Source: an uncultured Solirubrobacteraceae bacterium
GTDB taxonomy: Bacteria > Actinomycetota > Thermoleophilia > Solirubrobacterales > Solirubrobacteraceae
Direction: 5' to 3'
DNA length: 5,456 bases
Assembly (NCBI GenBank): GCA_902806215.1
Contig: CADCVT010000315.1
Coordinates: 1 to 5,456, forward strand
How positions within the stretch are numbered: position 1 is the stretch's first letter; each line of letters begins with the position of its first letter. Positions 4,852 to 5,456 of the stretch are shown in pieces. The notes under the pieces are model-generated. The model did not search any database and had not been told where the DNA came from. It was given only the letters and a program-made list of their open reading frames with translations. The translations under genes and the position numbers were made by a program.

Positions 4852-5456
4852 TCAGAGTGCTTCGACTGCCCTCACCATCGCGGCGTCGAGCTCGCTCTTG
4901 ATCTGCTGCCGGCGGACGGCGAGGTCGGTCGCGCCCCCCGCTCCCGACGCCCGGATCGCCGCGAGCCGGCGGTCGAGGCGACGCAGCTCGAGCTGGAGGC
5001 GCTGCGCGTCGAGCGTCGCGGCGGACCCGGGCTCGCCGCTCGCGCGGACGGTCAGCTCGGTCAGCAGCGCGCGCAGCTCGTGGTCGTCGTCGGCGAGCCC
5101 TGCCGTGGGATCGGCGAGGTGGTCGCGCAGGTGCGCCGCCGCGCGTCGGTTGAGCGCCGACGTGAAGTGCTCGTCCGGGTCGATGCTCCGCAGCGCCTCG
5201 GCGCCGGTGTCGGGCAGCGCGACGCAGAACGCCAGGAACCGGCGCTCCACCTCCTCCTCGCGCGCGAGGATCGACGTCAGGTCCGAGCCGGCGCCGCGAC
5301 GACCAGGCGGCGTGAACCCGCCTGTGCCACCGCCGCCGGAGGATAACTCCGGGCCGGGATCGTCGAAGCCGTAGTCCTCGAGCGGCGGGCGCTCTCCCCC
5401 GGGGTCGTCGAACGCGTCGGGACCCGAGGGGCGGGCAGGCTGCGGCGACGGCGGGC
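4852..5456 (-). CDS. dnaG: DNA primase DnaG, C-terminal part (5' end outside window)
   Basis: The last 200 codons, ending at TGA 4852-4854; the rest lies beyond the right edge. The first 65 residues are a Pro/Gly/Asp-rich linker. Then comes a helical domain starting DLTSILAREEEVERRFLAFC and continuing through VALPDTGAEAL, DPDEHFTSALNRRAAAHLRD and a final Arg/Leu/Glu helix (LDAQRLQLELRRLDRRLAAI and following). This fits the helicase-binding (DnaB-interacting) C-terminal domain of bacterial primase, which recruits DnaG to the replication fork to make RNA primers; the zinc-binding and TOPRIM catalytic domains would be upstream. The pattern ERRFLAFCVALP with HFTSALNRRAAAHLRDHL is, as I recall, characteristic of DnaG from Solirubrobacterales-like bacteria. 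The assignment rests on the C-terminal domain only. The HNH gene and tRNA-Asn follow on the same strand and may be co-transcribed. Confidence 0.82.
   Translation of the reverse strand, partial: PPSPQPARPSGPDAFDDPGGERPPLEDYGFDDPGPELSSGGGGTGGFTPPGRRGAGSDLTSILAREEEVERRFLAFCVALPDTGAEALRSIDPDEHFTSALNRRAAAHLRDHLADPTAGLADDDHELRALLTELTVRASGEPGSAATLDAQRLQLELRRLDRRLAAIRASGAGGATDLAVRRQQIKSELDAAMVRAVEAL

Noticed and set aside
4588..5374. Plus-strand open frames of 234-252 codons opposite dnaG and HNH
   Set aside because: Low-complexity Arg/Ala/Ser-rich products without motifs; the minus strand carries the DnaG C-terminal domain and the zinc/HNH motifs.

Overview
The window comes from a GC-rich genome, most likely an actinobacterium of the Thermoleophilia/Solirubrobacterales type. 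I infer this from the strong GC bias at third codon positions, a secreted Calx-beta protein with a basic C-terminal domain, the sequence style of the DnaG C-terminus, and an HNH protein resembling a family I associate with that lineage. No database search was possible, so the placement is a judgement. Apart from the partial glycosyltransferase at the left edge, everything recognised is on the minus strand.

Layout from left to right. Positions 1-228 (+) hold the last 75 codons of a GT1-type glycosyltransferase. Its end overlaps, tail to tail, the end of a secreted protein with three Calx-beta domains (212-1594, -). A 13-bp GC-rich hairpin (1611-1638) separates that gene from a compact four-gene minus-strand operon. 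Read in transcription order the operon is: a DUF4383 four-helix membrane protein (3326-3979); an LEA/apolipoprotein-like protein with one membrane segment (2645-3304); a holin-X-like two-helix membrane protein (2214-2645); and a DUF3618 protein with one membrane segment and a glutamine/alanine-rich helical tail (1654-2250). The genes are 21 nt apart, 1 nt overlapping and 37 nt overlapping, so translational coupling is likely. All four products are small and membrane-bound, and two carry long amphipathic helices, which suggests a joint role at the cytoplasmic membrane, perhaps under stress. No catalytic domain is visible in any of them.

Positions 3980-4296 are non-coding apart from a good ribosome binding site and an 8-2-8 interrupted palindrome (4188-4205). 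Then, all on the minus strand, come a hairpin terminator (4297-4320), tRNA-Asn(GTT) (4328-4399), a small HNH nuclease gene whose stop codon lies inside the tRNA (4390-4746 or longer), and the C-terminal 200 codons of DNA primase DnaG (4852-5456). The HNH gene has an odd 5' end: its probable N-terminal zinc-binding segment is open in frame but lacks a usual start codon, while a good ribosome binding site and ATG sit just upstream in another frame.

I see no CRISPR array, insertion sequence or recognisable defence operon. The parts most worth a second look are the dnaG-HNH-tRNA junction and the four-gene membrane operon.
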